Shown here piece by piece: positions 16,525-26,831 of a stretch of DNA of 64,000 bases (position 1 is its first letter; each line of letters starts with the position of its first letter). The stretch lies in contig JAAHFU020000002.1 of NCBI GenBank assembly GCA_010672825.2, positions 446,001 through 510,000 of the forward strand, given 5' to 3'. The notes beneath the pieces were generated by a model. That model did not search any database, was not told the DNA's origin, and was given only the letters and a program-made list of their open reading frames with translations. Origin of the DNA: Leptolyngbya sp. SIO1E4. Lineage in GTDB: Bacteria > Cyanobacteriota > Cyanobacteriia > Phormidesmidales > Phormidesmidaceae. Both the position numbers and the translations under genes were made by a program.

Positions 16525-19266
16525 CAGGGAACTCGCTTTTGAATGAGGCGGGTCAATCAGGTTGGCCAAGATTGCCATTGGCACCATGAGCACCATCGGC
16601 AGCAGGCAAATGAGCCACTGATTGCCCGTCAGCGGGGCCGTGCCAAACAGGATGTTCATCAGCGGCCACTGACTAAAGATGACTTGTAGAAGCATTGCAC
16701 CCACAATCCCCAAAATCAGAATCGGGGCATTGGCAATGGAGGTTGCCCGGCGGCGAACACAGTCGAACAGGCTAAGGCCCAACTGACTAATGCTGAGTAG
16801 ATACACAATACGAGCGGCCACCAAAGCTTGAATGGCCATCGTGCGGGCCACGGCCACGTCCCCGGTGGTGGCTTTAGCCCACTCAAAAATACCGAAAATC
16901 AAAATCCAATTGAACACGGAGACCGCTAAAATTCGACGCAGTAATTTCCCTGTGATTAAGGGTTCAGACGGGTTACGGGGGGGCTGCCGCATCGCCCCAT
17001 TTGACTTCGGTTCAAAGGCAAGGGGCACCGTCATTGTGATGGAGTTGATCATGTTCAACCACAGCACCTGAATCGAGAGAATCGGCAACTCACGGGCCAG
17101 CAAAGCGCTGATCAAAATGGTCATCGATTCGCCACCATTGACCGGCAAGAGAAAGGCGATCGCTTTGCGCAGATTTTGATAGACCGTGCGCCCTTCTTCC
17201 ACCGCCGCTTCAATAGAGGCAAAGTTATCATCCGTCAGCAGCATATCTGCCGCTTCTCGGGCGACTTCGGTGCCACCTTTCCCCATGGCGATCCCAATAT
17301 CCGCCTGTTTTAGCGCCGGGGCATCGTTAACGCCATCTCCCGTCATGGCAGCGATATCCCCTTTAGACTGGATAGCTTCCACCAGTCGCAGCTTTTGAGC
17401 CGGGGCCACCCTGGCAAAAACATCGCCATCGTCAACCGCTTGAGCAAGCTGGTGATCATCCATGACAGCCAGTTGCTGCCCTTCAAAAGCCACTACCTGT
17501 GCTGCCTTTTGAATCCCCATGCGGTGGGCGATCGCCCGCGCCGTTGAGATATGGTCTCCGGTGATCATCTTGATTTGAATGCCCGCCGTCCGACAGGCAT
17601 GAACCGCCGCGATCGCCTCAGGGCGGGGAGGGTCAATCATGCCCTGCAGTCCCAAAAAGACGAGCCCCGTTTCGATATCTTCATGGTCAATGGCATGTTG
17701 GTGAGAACCCACCCCTTTTTTAGCAAACGCTAAGACCCGTAACGCCTGCCCAGTCATGCCTTCGACGGCTCGCTCAATGGGCGATCGCTCCAGGGGAACG
17801 GTTTGACCGTTTTGATTCAACATCTGAGTACAGCGGCCCAGCAAGGCTTCTACCGACCCCTTTACATAGATCACTCGAAAATCAGCATCATGCAGCGTCG
17901 CCATGTACTGATACTGAGATTCAAACGGAATCGAATCTAATCGAGGGGTTGAAGCGGCTAACCCAGACTGAGTCAACTCGGCCTTAGCTGCAGCCGTAAT
18001 CAAGGCTCCTTCGGTGGGGTCTCCCACCACCGACCAATGATCTCCGCCTGCATGCTTTAACTGGGCGTCATTACACAACACCCCAGCCGTGAGACACTCC
18101 GCCAACGGGGCGGGCAAACCATCGGTAAAGGCGCTTTCTTCAGAATCACGGGTCGCCAGACTGATTTCGCCTTTAGGGCTATAGCCTCCGCCGCTGATGT
18201 GATAATGCTGCTCACCGGCGTAAATTGCCTGCACCGTCATTTGATTTTCGGTCAGGGTTCCAGTTTTGTCAGAACAGATAACCGTTGCGCTGCCAAGGGC
18301 TTCAACCGCCGGCAGTTTACGAATAATGGCGTGCCGTCGCGCCATGCGGTTAACCCCAATCGCCAGGGTAACTGTGACCACCGCAGGCAACCCTTCTGGA
18401 ATTGCACTGACTGCCAGAGCAACCGCGGCTTCAAACATGTCAATCAAGGAGCCGCCTCGCCCTAGCCCAATGGCGAAAGTGAGGGTGGCCAGGGTCAAAA
18501 TGCCATAGAGCAAGATCCGGCTGAACTTGGCAAACTTACGGGTCAGAGGGGTACTCAGGTTAACCCGATGCTCCATAGACTTAGAAATCTGCCCCACTTC
18601 GGTGGTTCCCGCTGTGGCAACCACCAGCCCTGTCCCCTGCCCAAAGGTCACAAAACTCCCGGCGTAGGCCATGTTGATGCGCTCGGCCAGGGGCGTATCC
18701 TCCGGTAAGGCCTGAACGGATTTATCGACCGGCACAGATTCTCCCGTTAGGGCGGATTCATCAATCTGCAAATTACGCGTCTTCAGCAGCCTCAAGTCGG
18801 CGGGCACTTTATCCCCCGATGTCAGCAGCACCACATCTCCGGGCACTAAATCCTGCGATGGCACCTGTAACGTTTGCCCTTCTCGCAGCACCGTGGTTTC
18901 TGTGGTAACGGCTTTAGCCAAGGACGCGATCGCGCCTTCTGCCTTGGCTTCTTGCACGTAGCCAATTACCGCATTGATAACGGTTACCCCCCAGATCACA
19001 GCGGCATTTGTCCACGATCCCAAAAAAGCTTTGACAGCCCCCGCAATCAGCAAGATATAGAGAAGTGGCTGATTAAACTGCAATAGAAACTGTAACCAAG
19101 CTGGCTTTCCAGGCTTGACAGGAAGTTCATTCCATCCATAGGTTTCATAAAGACTGGCAACCTCCTCAGCAGTTAGTCCATTTTCTAAGTTGCTATTGAA
19201 GAATTCAACGACTTCATGACTCGAAAGTTCATGAAAAGAGCGAGATTGAGATTGGGCAAGCATCAT
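16522..19266 (-). CDS. P2-type cation-transporting ATPase
   Basis: A 914-residue P-type ATPase with a full domain set: cation-ATPase N-domain ([13 protein letters not shown]...GWNEL), actuator [10 protein letters not shown] (~173-182), M4 PEGLP, phosphorylation motif DKTGTLT, ATP-binding KGSVEALL and hinge [17 protein letters not shown]. The PEGLP motif and N-domain place it with Ca2+/Na+-type P2 pumps such as PacL/PMR1-like or cyanobacterial Pma1-like proteins. M6 reads [19 protein letters not shown] and lacks the Asp of the SERCA-type NTDGLPA, so a simple calcium assignment is unsafe. M5 keeps an Asn and Glu (PVNGGESM). It transports a cation across a cell membrane; the ion is unknown. Confidence 0.9.
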   Translation of the reverse strand: MMLAQSQSRSFHELSSHEVVEFFNSNLENGLTAEEVASLYETYGWNELPVKPGKPAWLQFLLQFNQPLLYILLIAGAVKAFLGSWTNAAVIWGVTVINAVIGYVQEAKAEGAIASLAKAVTTETTVLREGQTLQVPSQDLVPGDVVLLTSGDKVPADLRLLKTRNLQIDESALTGESVPVDKSVQALPEDTPLAERINMAYAGSFVTFGQGTGLVVATAGTTEVGQISKSMEHRVNLSTPLTRKFAKFSRILLYGILTLATLTFAIGLGRGGSLIDMFEAAVALAVSAIPEGLPAVVTVTLAIGVNRMARRHAIIRKLPAVEALGSATVICSDKTGTLTENQMTVQAIYAGEQHYHISGGGYSPKGEISLATRDSEESAFTDGLPAPLAECLTAGVLCNDAQLKHAGGDHWSVVGDPTEGALITAAAKAELTQSGLAASTPRLDSIPFESQYQYMATLHDADFRVIYVKGSVEALLGRCTQMLNQNGQTVPLERSPIERAVEGMTGQALRVLAFAKKGVGSHQHAIDHEDIETGLVFLGLQGMIDPPRPEAIAAVHACRTAGIQIKMITGDHISTARAIAHRMGIQKAAQVVAFEGQQLAVMDDHQLAQAVDDGDVFARVAPAQKLRLVEAIQSKGDIAAMTGDGVNDAPALKQADIGIAMGKGGTEVAREAADMLLTDDNFASIEAAVEEGRTVYQNLRKAIAFLLPVNGGESMTILISALLARELPILSIQVLWLNMINSITMTVPLAFEPKSNGAMRQPPRNPSEPLITGKLLRRILAVSVFNWILIFGIFEWAKATTGDVAVARTMAIQALVAARIVYLLSISQLGLSLFDCVRRRATSIANAPILILGIVGAMLLQVIFSQWPLMNILFGTAPLTGNQWLICLLPMVLMVPMAILANLIDPPHSKASSL

Positions 19267-19707
19267 AAACCTTCAATGCAGTGGATAGTGCGCCTGAACT
19301 TTATGTGTAAATCCTAACAAAGGCAGAATCTCGCTCTTATAAAGAGTGCACATTGTGATAATCAGGAATGCACATATTTCAAATTCTGAAGCGGCACAGC
19401 CACCCTACAGCAGGGAAGTAAAAACAAATAATTTAATCGCGAAGGGAAGTGAGCGGCCAAGTCCTTTTTCAATGGTGACTTTTGTCAGCTTAGCCTCTAA
19501 ATTAATTTGAATTAATAGCTCTACCAAAAATCATTAAAAAAGCCTGTTTTAACGCCATAAATTATTGAGAAATATGTCATTGAAACTCAATAATTCTTTG
19601 GAGAAGGGGATGCCAAGATAATCTTAAGGTTTTTTAGAAAAAATACGATAATAGGTGATTATTCTGTACATATCTACTGCGGGAAAAGATATCTATGCAC
19701 AGCGGCC
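19267..19707. other. AT-rich intergenic region upstream of the ATPase gene
   Basis: A 441-bp stretch, clearly richer in A/T than its neighbours (e.g. 19500-19680). It must contain the promoter of the leftward ATPase gene. No convincing gene, RNA or repeat was seen. Confidence 0.5.
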
Positions 19708-19950
19708 TTATGAGACAGAGATGAAACCGAGCTCAATGGCAATCCCATGGCTTAATCCATACCCAATCACGATGGGGGTAAACTGGCAAAGCTCGTCACG
19801 GCGCATCTGATAGCGGATGATTTCAAAGATCCCAGCAATAATCATAGCCAGGCTATTCTGCATTATGGCGGCATCCTGATTCAGAAAGCTGGTGAGACTA
19901 AAAGTCAGGACAAGGGCTATTACAGCCTTTTTTAGCTGAGTGAGGTACAT
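19708..19950 (-). CDS. Small hydrophobic protein, hypothetical
   Basis: An 80-residue frame from ATG 19950 (MYLTQLKKAVIALVLTF...) with two hydrophobic segments separated by IIRYQMRRDE. The frame is open further upstream to 20124, but that extension translates a GGTCTGG-type heptamer array (about 19955-19998) and is unlikely to be coding. No family is recognised; it may not be a gene. Confidence 0.3.
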   Translation of the reverse strand: MYLTQLKKAVIALVLTFSLTSFLNQDAAIMQNSLAMIIAGIFEIIRYQMRRDELCQFTPIVIGYGLSHGIAIELGFISVS

Positions 19951-20490
19951 CCTGGTTGCAATAGGGTCTAGGGTCTGGGGTTTGGGGTCTAAGGCGAGTA
20001 CTTCATCAGAGTGAGAAACGCTGTAGAACGAGGTTCGCCAGTTGGCTGCGCCCTTGCAGCCGCAAATAGCCAACCAACGCTCCAGCCAGGAAAAGCATCC
20101 CAAAGAAACGGATGATCTGTGCACCTTTAGGCGATCGCGGCTGGCCTGTTAAAACAAAAATTAATCTTGTTGAATTTACTCAAAAAATGTGGTGCATTTA
20201 CTGTACTTTATCCAGAACAGCAAACTCATAGATTCCCCAAAAGCTTTTCTTGCAAAGGAGTATCAGGATACGACGCTAGGATTGGCACCGCCGACCTGAA
20301 TAAAGCGTTTCTGAATCCAGTGAGGTAGACAGATCTACTTAGAACCCTTGATCTCAGAAAATAAGCTGTACCTCACCTAGAAAGGAAATGCTGTATGCTG
20401 GATCCCCCATCCCCTTTCTCTATCTGACTTTAAATTTAGAACCAAACTTACCGTTTCCGTAAGATCCGTAAGACTATAAATATTGAGAAA

Positions 20491-20522
20491 CTGTAGAGAC
20501 GGGGAATCCCCCATCTCTACAG
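20491..20522. repeat. Palindrome CTGTAGAGA...TCTCTACAG
   Basis: CTGTAGAGACGGGG (20491-20504) and CCCCATCTCTACAG (20509-20522) form a stem of 14 positions with one mismatch and a four-base loop. It resembles the dispersed TGTAGAGACG palindromes I know from cyanobacterial intergenic DNA. It is the only clear structure in the 580-bp gap 20125-20706; a 66-codon frame across it is not credible. Confidence 0.75.
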
Positions 20523-20706
20523 AGTGATCTGATTGTGAGGATAACGGAGTCAAAACACTCTCTGATTTGAAATTCAAATCTATATGAGAGCATGGCCTAA
20601 GCCTACACTTTTGAAATTGCAGATAACATCGTCCCTCTGGCTAATCTTTTGTACAACTGGTTGGTGATTACCCCGCTGGCGCAATCCCGTATTTTGGCTA
20701 CGACTT

Positions 20707-21789
20707 TTATGGCGCCGTGACCATTATCAGATGCTGCCCATCGGCTGACCAGATAAAAGACTCGACCATTGCTGGCAGGATAGCGGCATCAATCAATAGA
20801 GTTAGCCCTGTCCCATCTGCGCTTACTCGCCAGATTCCATCGACTGTGCGAAAGGCCAACTGGTCACCATTTGGGGACCACAGCGGGTGGTTACCGCCGG
20901 CAAGGGAAATCGGGTTCGTACCATCGGCATTGATAGCAAAAATCGTCCCCTCAGAAACAAAAGCCAGGCGTTGGCCATCGGGAGACCAAGCCGGATCGTC
21001 ATCGCTGGCACTCTGGGTTGTATCGCTGAGGCTAACGACATTCTCCCCCGCCGTGTCATTAACGATTACATAACTGTCAGCCCCTAAAGAGACGGTGTAC
21101 ACAACTTTCTGCCCGTCAGGAGACCATTGCAGAGACCTGGGAAAACGCGTACTCCCCCCGAGTTCAAACACCTGACGATTCTGCCCGTCCCGAGTGATAG
21201 TGCACAGATAATTAGGGCCAAGACAGGCATAAAACAGACGCTGACCATCGGGTGACCAGGCCGGAGCCGTCGTTGAATCGGGTTCTGCAGACTGCAGCAG
21301 AGTCGCCTCGCCATGATCCTCTAAATCTAAAACGTACAGACGATAGGTGTAGGGCATGCCTGCAACCCTATCATCTTGCTCAACGATCGCGAGCTGCTGC
21401 CCATTGGGAGACCAGCTCAGGCTGGTGACCCCTGTAAACTCAGGGGCGAGTTGTTGGCGCTGAGTGCCATCAATATTCATCACGTAGAGGTGCACTTGCG
21501 CCTGATCGTCCTGAGGTGCGATCGCAGCCACCCGCTGACCATCCGGCGACAAAAAGAGCTGCCAGTTTTGATCTAGCCCGACCGCTAGGGACGTCAGGTC
21601 ACCGCTATCAATATTGACTTGATAAATCGAACTCGTGTGCTGATCAGAGGCAAGGGCGTGTCTGATTGCGATTGGGGCATCTAAACCAAACAGCCGCCTT
21701 TGGCTCAACTCAGGCCACCCACCCGTCAGAAGCAGCAGTGCACCTAGCCCAACACCTACCCCTAAAAGACCCTTGCTTCTTCGAGACAT
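20707..21789 (-). CDS. TolB-like WD40/PD40 beta-propeller protein
   Basis: About 360 residues. It starts MSRRSKGLLGVGVGLG with a signal/anchor segment, then six or more PD40 repeats of the form 'sWSPDGQrLaf' (LFLSPDGQRVAAI, LSWSPNGQQLAIV, PAWSPDGQRLFYA, LQWSPDGQKVVYT, PAWSPDGQRLAFV, PLWSPNGDQLAFR, FIWSADGQHLIMV). It is a periplasmic propeller, probably binding a protein or peptide. It lacks TolB neighbours (no tolA, pal), so it is not called tolB. ATG 21789 is preferred over TTG 21807. Confidence 0.88.
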   Translation of the reverse strand: MSRRSKGLLGVGVGLGALLLLTGGWPELSQRRLFGLDAPIAIRHALASDQHTSSIYQVNIDSGDLTSLAVGLDQNWQLFLSPDGQRVAAIAPQDDQAQVHLYVMNIDGTQRQQLAPEFTGVTSLSWSPNGQQLAIVEQDDRVAGMPYTYRLYVLDLEDHGEATLLQSAEPDSTTAPAWSPDGQRLFYACLGPNYLCTITRDGQNRQVFELGGSTRFPRSLQWSPDGQKVVYTVSLGADSYVIVNDTAGENVVSLSDTTQSASDDDPAWSPDGQRLAFVSEGTIFAINADGTNPISLAGGNHPLWSPNGDQLAFRTVDGIWRVSADGTGLTLLIDAAILPAMVESFIWSADGQHLIMVTAP

Positions 21790-22097
21790 CTCCAGCTTCC
21801 TCAGCAATTAAGCAATGGGTTTAGTGTGATCTTTGAACTATCAGACGGCATCATCCCCTCAGCCATTTCTTTTGAGAGGGCAGGCTGGTATCGTCAACCT
21901 TGATCTAATCGGGCGAGTGTTAGGCTGTGTAGACGGTTGCACCCATGGCAACATCTGGCAAGAATAGCAACGACGTCATCCCCCCAACTTCAATCGGGAT
22001 AGGCGATCGCCAATCAGAATACTGACAAAAACATTTGTTGATAAGAACAGTTATTGAGTAAACTCATCCGCTTGAGCAACGCGACTAGAAGGACTCT

Positions 22098-23723
22098 ATG
22101 GGTATTGTTTGGCTTTTGATCAAAGCCTCGTGGATCAACATCACGCTGGCAACCTTAGCCGGCATCACCAGCGGTGGCTGCAGCGCCTGGCTAATTGCAA
22201 TTATCAACACAGCCATCACGCAAAACACGCCGCAGTCATTAATCCCCCCCTTTGCGGGTTTGGCCTTGCTGGCTCTCATCACCGGCAGCGTGTCTCAGTT
22301 TTTGCTCATTGACCTGGCGCAAGATTCTGTCTATCGGCTACGCCTGCAGCTCAGTCAGCGCATTTTATCGGCACCGCTACAGCAGCTAGAACAGCTCGGC
22401 CCCAATCAACTGCTCGCTGTTTTAACTAAAGATGTGCAGGCAATTTCAGACACGGTCTTTGTCGTACCGTTTCTTTGTATTGACGTAGCGATCGTCGGTG
22501 GCTGCTTAATCTACCTGGGCTGGCTCTCAGGCTGGGTGTTTCTGCTGGTGATGGTGTTTTTGCTGGGGGCGATCGCCCTCATCCAAATATTGCTCAGCTA
22601 CGTCTACCACAACCTGCGCCGCACTCGGCAAGAGGTGGATCGCTTATTCCAACACTTCCGCAGCATCACCGACGGCATTAAAGAACTCAAATTACACTCA
22701 ACCCGGCGACAAACTTTTTTTGAACAGGACCTTACTGTCAGTGCCGATGCCTCTCGTCGGTACCAAAAAACTGCCCTTAAATTAGCGGCAGTCTCTTCTA
22801 GTGGCAGTCAGCTCTTGTTTTTTGTGCTGATTGGGCTCCTGCTATTTTGGGTGCCTCAGATACTCTCTACGGCACAGTCAGTTTTACCCGCTTACATTCT
22901 GACTCTGACCTATCTCCGCAATCCGCTAGAAGCGCTCATTGAGCGGTTACCCAACCTGACCAATGCAAATGTTTCCATCAAAAAAGTGAACGACATGGGG
23001 CTGACCCTGGCTGAGAATGCTGAAATCAATACGGTGGTGCGGCAGCCCGCCCAGCCGAGCTGGCAGCGGTTAGAGTTAGACCAGGTTGTCCACACCTACC
23101 AGAGTGGAGAGGCCAACCATCGCTTTACCGTCGGCCCCATCGACCTGACCCTAAAGGCTGGTGAACGGGTATTTATTGTGGGGGGTAACGGCAGCGGCAA
23201 ATCAACCCTGGCAAAGCTGATTACAGGGCTATATGTCCCCCAATCCGGCGAACTGCGCCTAGACGGTGAACCCATCGTAGAAAAGAACCGAGAGTGGTAT
23301 CGACAACACTTTTCAACGATCTTTTCGGACTTTTATTTGTTCAAGCGTTTGATCAGTGCAGAAGACCTGACCCTGGATCAGCAAGCTCAGAAATACTTGA
23401 AAAAGCTGGAGCTGGAGCGCAAAGTCTCAGTCCAAGACGGGCAGCTTTCCACCACCGCGCTTTCCCAAGGGCAGCGGAAGCGCCTGGCACTGCTAACAGC
23501 TTACCTAGAAGACCGCCCAATTTACCTGTTCGACGAATGGGCTGCCGATCAGGATCCTGTCTTCCGAGAGATTTTTTATACGCAACTCTTGGCCGAACTG
23601 AAACAGCGTGGCAAAACTGTGCTGGTAATCAGCCATGATGATCATTACTTCCATCTGGCGGATCGTACCCTCAAGCTCGACTATGGCCAGATCGAATCGG
23701 ATAACAGTCGCGACAGCAGTTGA
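22098..23723 (+). CDS. Cyclic-peptide-type ABC exporter (PvdE/SyrD-like)
   Basis: A 541-residue half-transporter with an N-terminal six-helix domain (to ~residue 310) and a C-terminal ABC ATPase. Walker A is VGGNGSGKST (~362) and the signature region is LSQGQRKRLALL. Walker B is PIYLFDEWAADQDP; the W-A-A-D-Q-D-P continuation after the catalytic Glu marks the PvdE/cyclic peptide exporter group. It should act as a homodimer exporting a peptide or siderophore-like product. No peptide synthetase, precursor peptide or maturation gene is adjacent. The start ATG follows AGAAGGA. Confidence 0.9.
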   Translation: MGIVWLLIKASWINITLATLAGITSGGCSAWLIAIINTAITQNTPQSLIPPFAGLALLALITGSVSQFLLIDLAQDSVYRLRLQLSQRILSAPLQQLEQLGPNQLLAVLTKDVQAISDTVFVVPFLCIDVAIVGGCLIYLGWLSGWVFLLVMVFLLGAIALIQILLSYVYHNLRRTRQEVDRLFQHFRSITDGIKELKLHSTRRQTFFEQDLTVSADASRRYQKTALKLAAVSSSGSQLLFFVLIGLLLFWVPQILSTAQSVLPAYILTLTYLRNPLEALIERLPNLTNANVSIKKVNDMGLTLAENAEINTVVRQPAQPSWQRLELDQVVHTYQSGEANHRFTVGPIDLTLKAGERVFIVGGNGSGKSTLAKLITGLYVPQSGELRLDGEPIVEKNREWYRQHFSTIFSDFYLFKRLISAEDLTLDQQAQKYLKKLELERKVSVQDGQLSTTALSQGQRKRLALLTAYLEDRPIYLFDEWAADQDPVFREIFYTQLLAELKQRGKTVLVISHDDHYFHLADRTLKLDYGQIESDNSRDSS

Positions 23724-23739
23724 TGACAGCGGATTAGCA

Positions 23740-24579
23740 TTAACGCTTGATCCAGACCACAGCGGTTTGCGCTGGTGCGATCACGATTTTCCCCCCTTGG
23801 GACAGGTGGCGCGGCCCAGCAAGACACAGCACGGCAATTCCCCAAAGGGTAATCAAAGCCCCAAGCACCGTTACCGTCACGGGCGCGACGGGTGAAACAA
23901 AAACAATGTCCATCGTGCCGTGGAAAATGGCTGCAATGAGGATGCTGCCTCGGGTGCTGTTGGTTAACCAGGTAAACAAAATCGCCCCCGTTAGGAGGCT
24001 CAAGTACCAACCCAGCACTGTCGCTAGCCCCATCTGGGAAAGTCCGGGTGTAAACCCAAACAGGGGCAAATGCCAAAGCGCCCAAAATAAACTCAGTTTA
24101 ATCGTTGCGGCCAGGGCGCTCTGACGAGCCTGCAGGTAAGGCAAAGCAAACCCCCGCCAGCCCGTCTCTTCGCCCCAGCCATAAAAGAAAATGCTCGCGG
24201 CCCAATAAACCCCTGGCGGCAGTTCAGGATACTCAGCACTACGCCCAAAATTATGCAGTGTTTGGCTATCCCAGCCTCCTAGCCAGGCTGAGATAAAGAA
24301 CAACACAAGCGGACTCAGCCAGGCGATCGCATGCCACCGGCCCGGCACCCGCCAGGCCACCATCCGCCGCCAGAGGTCACGCCAGCCCATTTGCCCCCCA
24401 CAAACGCGGGCCATGATAAGCGCCGCGACTGCTGGCCCTAAGCTACCCAGCAGGTGCAGCCACTGGGGCGGTTGATAGGCGATCACACCTTGCGCCGCCA
24501 ACAGTAGCGGCAGCCAAACCCCCCAGGAGAGGGCATACGCCAGCAGGTAGAAGGCCAGGAGTGGGGGTTGAGCAAGCAC
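23740..24579 (-). CDS. CPBP-family intramembrane protease
   Basis: A 279-residue membrane protein with about eight hydrophobic segments and intact CPBP motifs: GEETGWRGFAL (~135-145, with the EExxxR catalytic pair and Arg), FWALWHLP (~165-172) and IFHGTMDI (~218-225). Catalytically competent by motif, unlike the first-gene homologue. It converges on the cyclic-peptide exporter gene with 16 bases between the stops. Processing of an exported peptide would be attractive but is only speculation. Confidence 0.88.
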   Translation of the reverse strand: MLAQPPLLAFYLLAYALSWGVWLPLLLAAQGVIAYQPPQWLHLLGSLGPAVAALIMARVCGGQMGWRDLWRRMVAWRVPGRWHAIAWLSPLVLFFISAWLGGWDSQTLHNFGRSAEYPELPPGVYWAASIFFYGWGEETGWRGFALPYLQARQSALAATIKLSLFWALWHLPLFGFTPGLSQMGLATVLGWYLSLLTGAILFTWLTNSTRGSILIAAIFHGTMDIVFVSPVAPVTVTVLGALITLWGIAVLCLAGPRHLSQGGKIVIAPAQTAVVWIKR

Positions 24580-24590
24580 CAGGATGTGGG

Positions 24591-25394
24591 TTAGTCAGTC
24601 AATGGGGGTTCTGAGGGAGATGTTTCAGGCTCTGGGCTCATGGGCTCAGGGCTCTGAGACTCTGGGCTCATGGGCTCGGGACTGGTGGGCTCGGGACTGG
24701 TAGAGTCTGGACTGACCGGGTCTGGACTCTCTGAAGGCAAGGGTTGAGGTTCGGGACTGATCGGGTCTGAACTCTCTGGGGGCAAGGGCTGAGGTTCGGG
24801 ACTGATCGGATCTGGGCTGGTCGCATCTGGACTCGTCCCATCTGGGCTAGTCGCATCTGGGCTAGTAATCGGGGCCTCGCTTACCATCGATGTAGCCATT
24901 GCGATCGCGTCTTCTAAGGAAAAGACATCTGTTTTATAGGACAGTGCATAGAGTGAGTCATCTTGAACCCACTGCACAGTGCCAAAGCTCTCACTTCCTG
25001 CAGAATAACCTTGAACACCATCGCCTAAATCAACCTCTGTGAGGCCGTCAATTTCTGGAGGCCAGACAGAAGGCATACCGGTGATAGCAATTCCCATCCC
25101 CAAACATTCGGACGTTTCACAACCCAGCTCGGTATCCAGGCGCAGCATGAAAATTTCAGCCAGTGCAGGATCCTGAACAATGGCCGGATGTAGCTCAACA
25201 TCAGCCGGGACAGTGGCCGGGAGACGTACCGGGACATTGGTTGGGGCGGCGGCGGGAATCTCTTCAAGAACGGGCTCAAAAACGGCGGCGGGGGCAGCGA
25301 ATGCAGCGGGGATTGCCAACAGACTGCTGATGGTTACCCCCAACCCCATACCGAGTTGAATCCCTGGGTTGAAAGACGCTCTGAATTGAAACAT
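24591..25394 (-). CDS. Exported protein with Ser/Pro/Glu repeat tail
   Basis: A 267-residue protein with an N-terminal signal (MFQFRASFNPG... to AAFAAP). It has a globular domain of ~150 residues with a Cys pair (LGCETSECLG), and an ~85-residue tail built from SPEP/SPDx/TSPDA units. The tail DNA is a degenerate minisatellite (24640-24860) and is probably unstable in length. The globular part (VPVRLPATVPADVELHP) resembles the downstream-transcribed neighbour's 'VPLVVPTDIPAGFTVVHV', suggesting related folds. Function unknown; probably periplasmic or surface exposed. Confidence 0.75.
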   Translation of the reverse strand: MFQFRASFNPGIQLGMGLGVTISSLLAIPAAFAAPAAVFEPVLEEIPAAAPTNVPVRLPATVPADVELHPAIVQDPALAEIFMLRLDTELGCETSECLGMGIAITGMPSVWPPEIDGLTEVDLGDGVQGYSAGSESFGTVQWVQDDSLYALSYKTDVFSLEDAIAMATSMVSEAPITSPDATSPDGTSPDATSPDPISPEPQPLPPESSDPISPEPQPLPSESPDPVSPDSTSPEPTSPEPMSPESQSPEPMSPEPETSPSEPPLTD

Positions 25395-25504
25395 CGATCA
25401 ATTCTCCGCTGAAGAACACTCTCAGCTTGGCGGTTGAAATTGCAAACGATATCATCCACCCGGTCAGTCTTTTACATCCGATTGGCCCACGGGGGCCCCT
25501 ATTT

Positions 25505-26185
25505 TTAACCGTCGCCACCAATCTCATCGGTCAGCAGAGCAAAGGATTCAACCACTTGTACCGCTTCCTCTGGCGTTAAATCTTGGCAAGGGTCAATTGG
25601 GGCCAGGGCGTCATTAATATAGGTAGCCCCTGCTAACCGATAAAAGCCATCTCCTTTGGGCAACCAATCACTCATCAGTATTGAATCCGGAAACTGTGCC
25701 CTGAGATTAGGATCAACATAGCTGCCATAGTTGAGACCATATTCGCCCTCTTCTAAAAGCGGTGGGCGAATGGGAATGCGGTACTCCGTCTCAGGAATAG
25801 CCCCAACTCCAGCTGAGGCATATTCCACCAAAAAGCAGCGATCGCTACTATCTCGATACAAAATCCGATAGCGACGTGAATCGAGTGGGCCATTTTCTTG
25901 GGTGCCTTCAACATGAACCACCGTGAACCCTGCAGGGATATCTGTGGGCACAACCAGTGGCACTCCCAACATCCGGATCTCTGCCGTCTGCTCAGGAGAC
26001 AACAACGCAATAAAAGCAGAACTGGGGGGGGGTGGAGGGCCTTCCTGGAGCGGCGGTGGACTCTCGGTGGGGGATGAACTCGACGGTAGATCGTTTGCAT
26101 CAGACGACTCTGACGGCGCACTCCCACAGGCACTCAGAACCGTTAATAGCGCGATCGCACTGAGGCCATTAATAAGTCGTTGCAT
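25505..26185 (-). CDS. Lipoprotein of unknown function
   Basis: About 226 residues. Signal MQRLINGLSAIALLTVLSAC with a clear lipobox LSAC, then a Ser/Pro-rich linker (residues 22-55), then a compact domain (LGVPLVVPTDIPAGFTVVHVEG ... RCFLVEYASAGVGAIPETEY). It lies directly upstream of the Ser/Pro-tail protein in the same orientation, 110 bases apart, so the two may be cotranscribed. ATG 26188 is an alternative start one codon earlier. Confidence 0.78.
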   Translation of the reverse strand: MQRLINGLSAIALLTVLSACGSAPSESSDANDLPSSSSPTESPPPLQEGPPPPPSSAFIALLSPEQTAEIRMLGVPLVVPTDIPAGFTVVHVEGTQENGPLDSRRYRILYRDSSDRCFLVEYASAGVGAIPETEYRIPIRPPLLEEGEYGLNYGSYVDPNLRAQFPDSILMSDWLPKGDGFYRLAGATYINDALAPIDPCQDLTPEEAVQVVESFALLTDEIGGDG

Positions 26186-26191
26186 CATCTT

Positions 26192-26653
26192 TTATACCTC
26201 GTATTTCACCCCGGTCTTATGCTGAAACTCCCATCCGCCGTTCTCAAAAACGGCCTGGAGATCATCATCTGGATAGTGAGCCCGTTCAGGAGCGGTGCGA
26301 TCGCCAATTTCGAGATAGGTCGCGGGCTGATCAGTCCGGTTCAGCAGATGGTGGCCATTGGGCTCACCGGCAGGAAAACCCGCCATCATTCCAGCTGTCA
26401 GCATGTGCTCTCCTTCATCCGTCACCAGGGTCAGCTCCCCAGAGACCACATACACAAACTCATCTTGCTGCTCATGCCAGTAGCGTAGCGCCGACGCTCC
26501 ACCCGGTTCCAGCACGACCCAGTTCACCCCAAAATTTTTCAGCCCGATCGCATCCCCGACTTTTTGCTTAATCCGCCCTTTGACCCGGTCTTGAAACGGT
26601 TGTGGATAGGCTGATCCTGTTTTCTGGGGAACTGAGCTGAGGTCAATGATCAT
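26192..26653 (-). CDS. Cupin-domain protein
   Basis: A 153-residue single cupin. The first motif G-x5-H-x-H-type is seen as 'GGASALRYWHEQQDEFVYVVSGEL' (two metal-ligand positions His and Glu) and the second as GMMAGFPAGEPNGHHLLN. The metal site appears intact. The ligand is not predictable. It ends four bases before the lipoprotein gene and could be its upstream operon partner. Confidence 0.85.
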   Translation of the reverse strand: MIIDLSSVPQKTGSAYPQPFQDRVKGRIKQKVGDAIGLKNFGVNWVVLEPGGASALRYWHEQQDEFVYVVSGELTLVTDEGEHMLTAGMMAGFPAGEPNGHHLLNRTDQPATYLEIGDRTAPERAHYPDDDLQAVFENGGWEFQHKTGVKYEV

Positions 26654-26831
26654 AGGGAGGCGATGGGTCGTGTGATCGCCGACATTTTAGCGAACCCTTC
26701 TGCTGGCCAGGCATTACGCAAACATTGCTCAAGCATTGCTCAAGCGCTATGAGCACACCAGATCATGATTTTGGTTATGGCTGACCTAAGAATGAATTAG
26801 AAGGTTTCTGTAAGGGGTATGCGTTATACCA

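Noticed and set aside
20377-20577. 66-residue frame on the minus strand
   Set aside because: It mainly translates the TGTAGAGA palindrome.
24600-24860. Repeated units resembling a CRISPR array
   Set aside because: The repeats are short, degenerate and in frame with a Ser/Pro/Glu protein tail; there are no uniform spacers.
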